Source of the DNA: Ancylostoma caninum
Lineage: Eukaryota > Nematoda > Chromadorea > Rhabditida > Ancylostomatidae
Direction: 5' to 3'
Length of the DNA stretch: 64,000 nucleotides
Assembly: GCA_037903475.1 (NCBI GenBank)
Contig: JBAJFG010000433.1
Coordinates: 310,001 to 374,000 of the forward strand
The notes below the pieces were generated by a model that worked only from the letters and a program-made list of their open reading frames with translations, was not told the origin of the DNA and did not search any database. Position 1 is the first letter of the stretch; each line of letters begins with the position of its first letter. Below are positions 61,801-64,000 of the stretch, piece by piece. The translations under genes and the position numbers were made by a program.

Positions 61801-64000
61801 TTCGCCCTGAAATAATGAAATTCCACAGCCGCTTGACGAGAATCGTGTTTATGGGAATGAAATTTGGAGGAAAAAGATGAATAACCTCAACCACTCGGCC
61901 ATTTTCCATCCAATATGCGCTGCTTGCCGACCCCGCCCCCACTGCAGCAGAGTTGAGGTGGCCGCATCATGCGCTTTTGACAGCTGGTGAGCAAAACTAT
62001 TGGGTGTCTGGAGCATTTCCCGCAGAAACTCCGATACTCCACTGGAATCCTCTACGGAAAGCCATTCAAGCAAGGAATCCCTCGTCTTAGACGATCCAGA
62101 TTCCAATACATCAGCCAGTTCAAGCATCTACAGAGGAAATTCGTGGATTCGACCAGCTGCGGTAAAGAAAAATGGAAGAAACTAACAGAAAAGAACCGTT
62201 GCGTTTGGATAGCGCAGACAGACGCGGCAGCGCCATCGACCGTCGACGGATCAGCCAAAAGGCCTGCAATATGCAGAGCTTCCCCCGACACAACAAGGCT
62301 CCAACATGCCAGACAAGCAGGTGAAACGTTCATCTGAAGAATATGAAAGATCATCTCTCGGAATTGATTCAGACGAAAAAAAAGACTTCTGAAATATCAC
62401 TATCAGAAAGCAATGTGGACAGAAAAAAAAGTTTACAAAGTACGTTTTTCTCAGAATCTAGGATACCACCTTACCAGGGCAATCCTCGACTGTCTCATAG
62501 CCGTGTTGAGGACGTGCTTTGCGTATCTTAGTACAAGCGCAGCAAAATCCACCCTCATCGATGGTGCGGCACCTCGAGAGCGGTGCCTCGAATGGTATAG
62601 GTAGAGACTTAGTAGTATCTGCTGAGCAACCAGGAAATGCCGAATGGCTAAAAAGACACCGTGATAGCAGGGGAATAGAAAAAAATAGTACAAAAATCAG
62701 GAAAAAGTAGTGATGGCGGAGTTCTGAAGAAGGGTATAGAAATAGAAGAAAAAATGAGACGGTGAATGAGTCCAATAAGAAAAAATGGACGAAGCACGGA
62801 TTCCAAAAGAATAACAAGAATGAAATGAGGAAAAAACATAACAGGCAAATGTTCCTCACCGACTAAACCATGATCCTTCTTACAATCCAGCTTTGGTTGC
62901 TCAAAAGATGAATACAGTGATCGGAAAGGCAGACCAGCAGCCCGCATAGATACGACCCAGCGTGGTTCTTTACCCGCTGAAAAACAGCTACGTTTTTCAC
63001 ATTTCACTAGGAAATACTGTGAACAAAAACTTTTTTCCCATCTTTAATAAGGAAATACCATAGATAAAGCCAATGAAAGTGAAGAAACTTCTAAGGGTTG
63101 GTACACAAAACCAAAATTATTGCAGAAAACTAGGGAGGGCGATGCTAGCAGATGCGCGCCTGTCTAGTTAGGATAAAGCAGGAATCGTGAGGATTCGACA
63201 AGAATGAGGACGATGAGACCAATGAAATGCGTTGGCGCGCAGATAATCAGACGTCGGCTGTGGTGCAGTGCTTGCGAGCGGAGTTTGCCCACAGGAATTC
63301 TAGTTAACAGGATACAACTGGCAATTCTACGAGGAAAAAATTTAGTAATAGAAGTTCTCCCACCTTCAACATCACACATTTCATTGATGATATCCACAAG
63401 GAACAAATCAAGCTCATCATAAATCGTCATAGCATGTTCCAGCGCTCCTAGACTCCAATATAACCGCGCGTACTCCATCTGAAAATATCACGTTATTCGA
63501 ATAACGCGACAGTTGTGAGAAAAGATGAATCATACCGTTGATGAACAATATGCAGACAAATTCCAATTCATATCGGTATACTTCCCGCGTGATCCATTCA
63601 GTGATGCTTCCCAGGTCCCCGTTAAGATATCCAGGTGCGTGAGCAGTGCATTTTGCACCGCTTGAACGAGGCCCGTGAATGATCCATGTTCTACTGACTC
63701 GGACACTTCTACCAATCTAAATCCATGTGAATGTAGAATAAAACATTCCCTCGTTCCAATTTTCACAAATTTCGGGCATATTTGCTATGCATTGAGATTT
63801 AGAAGGGCAAAACCGAGTATCTGAAAGTGAGGTGTGTGGATATGAAGGAAGGTTTTCATTTATTTGAAGGAAGGTTTACATTTATATCTATTACCGAAAA
63901 AGGCAATAAGGCTGCAGCTAAGTAAACCAGGAAATTTACGAACAAACCTAGATGTATGCTTGCTGAAGTCGTGCTTCAACTTCTCCATAAGACCTGCTCG
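55891..64000 (-). CDS. TRAPPC10: TRAPPC10-like TRAPP II subunit (5' end outside window; last exon not found)
   Basis: Exons located: 63948-64000 (cut by the window edge), 63536-63716, 63220-63478, 62860-62976, 62475-62572, 62187-62333, 61886-62127, 61663-61806, 61461-61577, 61023-61081, 60638-60860, 60343-60516, 60121-60289, 59939-60051, 59622-59762, 59039-59133, 58756-58960, 58595-58702, 57281-57364, 56664-56764, 56417-56499, 55891-56006; about 1009 codons. Matches to TRAPPC10: LGALEHAMTIYDELDLF, DEERKKIAEDLM, DQICRVVTLHRHHYHS ... LTCPNQVIEPGQNEI, DLLAGVIQRVNVTIEAG, GAQLCRAGAACDLVISL, AFSVMPCAAGFLPYP. TRAPPC10 is a scaffold of the TRAPP II Rab-GEF complex at the Golgi. An unusual HSHSHSHS run lies in exon 60343-60516. 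The junction 61023 to 60860 is out of phase by one base as read, so a micro-exon, an odd splice site or a sequence error is possible. The final exon after 55891 is missing. Confidence 0.85.
57951..58258. mobile_element. About 308-bp MITE, AGTCGTTTYGACAGTG ends (TRAPPC10-like intron)
   Basis: AGTCGTTTTGACAGTGTGTT (left) is mirrored by CACTGTCGAAACGACTA (right). The arms continue with GGCATTGGAGCACGCAGTGC and its complement, about 85 bp in total. A TATAG context lies at both sides. Confidence 0.7.
60957..61161. repeat. Inverted pair of the GAGAACTGGTCCCC motif (TRAPPC10-like intron/exon flank)
   Basis: CGCGAGAACTGGTCCCC at 60957-60973 faces GGGGACCAGTTTTCG at 61147-61161; a short coding exon (61023-61081) lies between them. 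Confidence 0.55.

Overview
This window looks like nuclear DNA from a strongylid (hookworm-like) nematode. Coding sequence is broken into small exons (about 30-260 bp) joined by GT-AG introns. Two genes encode divergent CAP/ASP-family secreted proteins, a family expanded in strongylids. The non-coding DNA is packed with Tc1/mariner-type elements, MITEs and foldback repeats. I found no bacterial features, CRISPR array or intact tRNA. Exon models were built by hand from reading frame, splice signals and homologue memory. Except where stated, every internal junction keeps frame, but nothing was checked by transcripts or database search.

Left part (1-20 kb). A minus-strand CAP gene (388-1282, first exon not found) and a plus-strand CAP gene (12302-17178, complete, 142 aa, with a TATA box) share the same intron phases. 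Around them lie a CR1-like LINE fragment (6030-7380), a nearly full-length but decayed mariner (8311-9563), several MITEs, tRNA-like SINE heads, a cluster of short degenerate repeats (9886-10442) and a nested 2.3-kb inverted-repeat element (17539-19844).

Middle and right part (20-64 kb). Four genes lie head-to-tail on the minus strand, about 2.6-2.9 kb apart: TRAPPC10-like (55891 to beyond 64000, 5' end outside the window), a hexosaminidase-D-like GH20 enzyme (45848-53159), an SLC38A10-like transporter (36563-43224) and an ALC1/CHD1L-like chromatin remodeler (20023-33679). Their introns hold many MITEs, including two adjacent ~830-bp foldbacks in a 4.2-kb intron of the hexosaminidase gene. 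The four products act in separate systems (Golgi trafficking, glycan trimming, amino-acid transport, chromatin repair), so I infer no shared pathway.

The most interesting signal is the remodeler. Beyond the known Snf2-plus-macro architecture it carries an acidic serine-rich linker and a C-terminal BRCT domain. A composite exon at 26621-27181 can instead be read through to a stop, which would replace macro and BRCT with a tail bearing three SUMO-interaction-like motifs. Also notable are a dispersed 14-bp motif (GGGACCAGTTCTCG and variants, nine copies, three inverted pairs) and repeat families whose members sit in introns of different genes.
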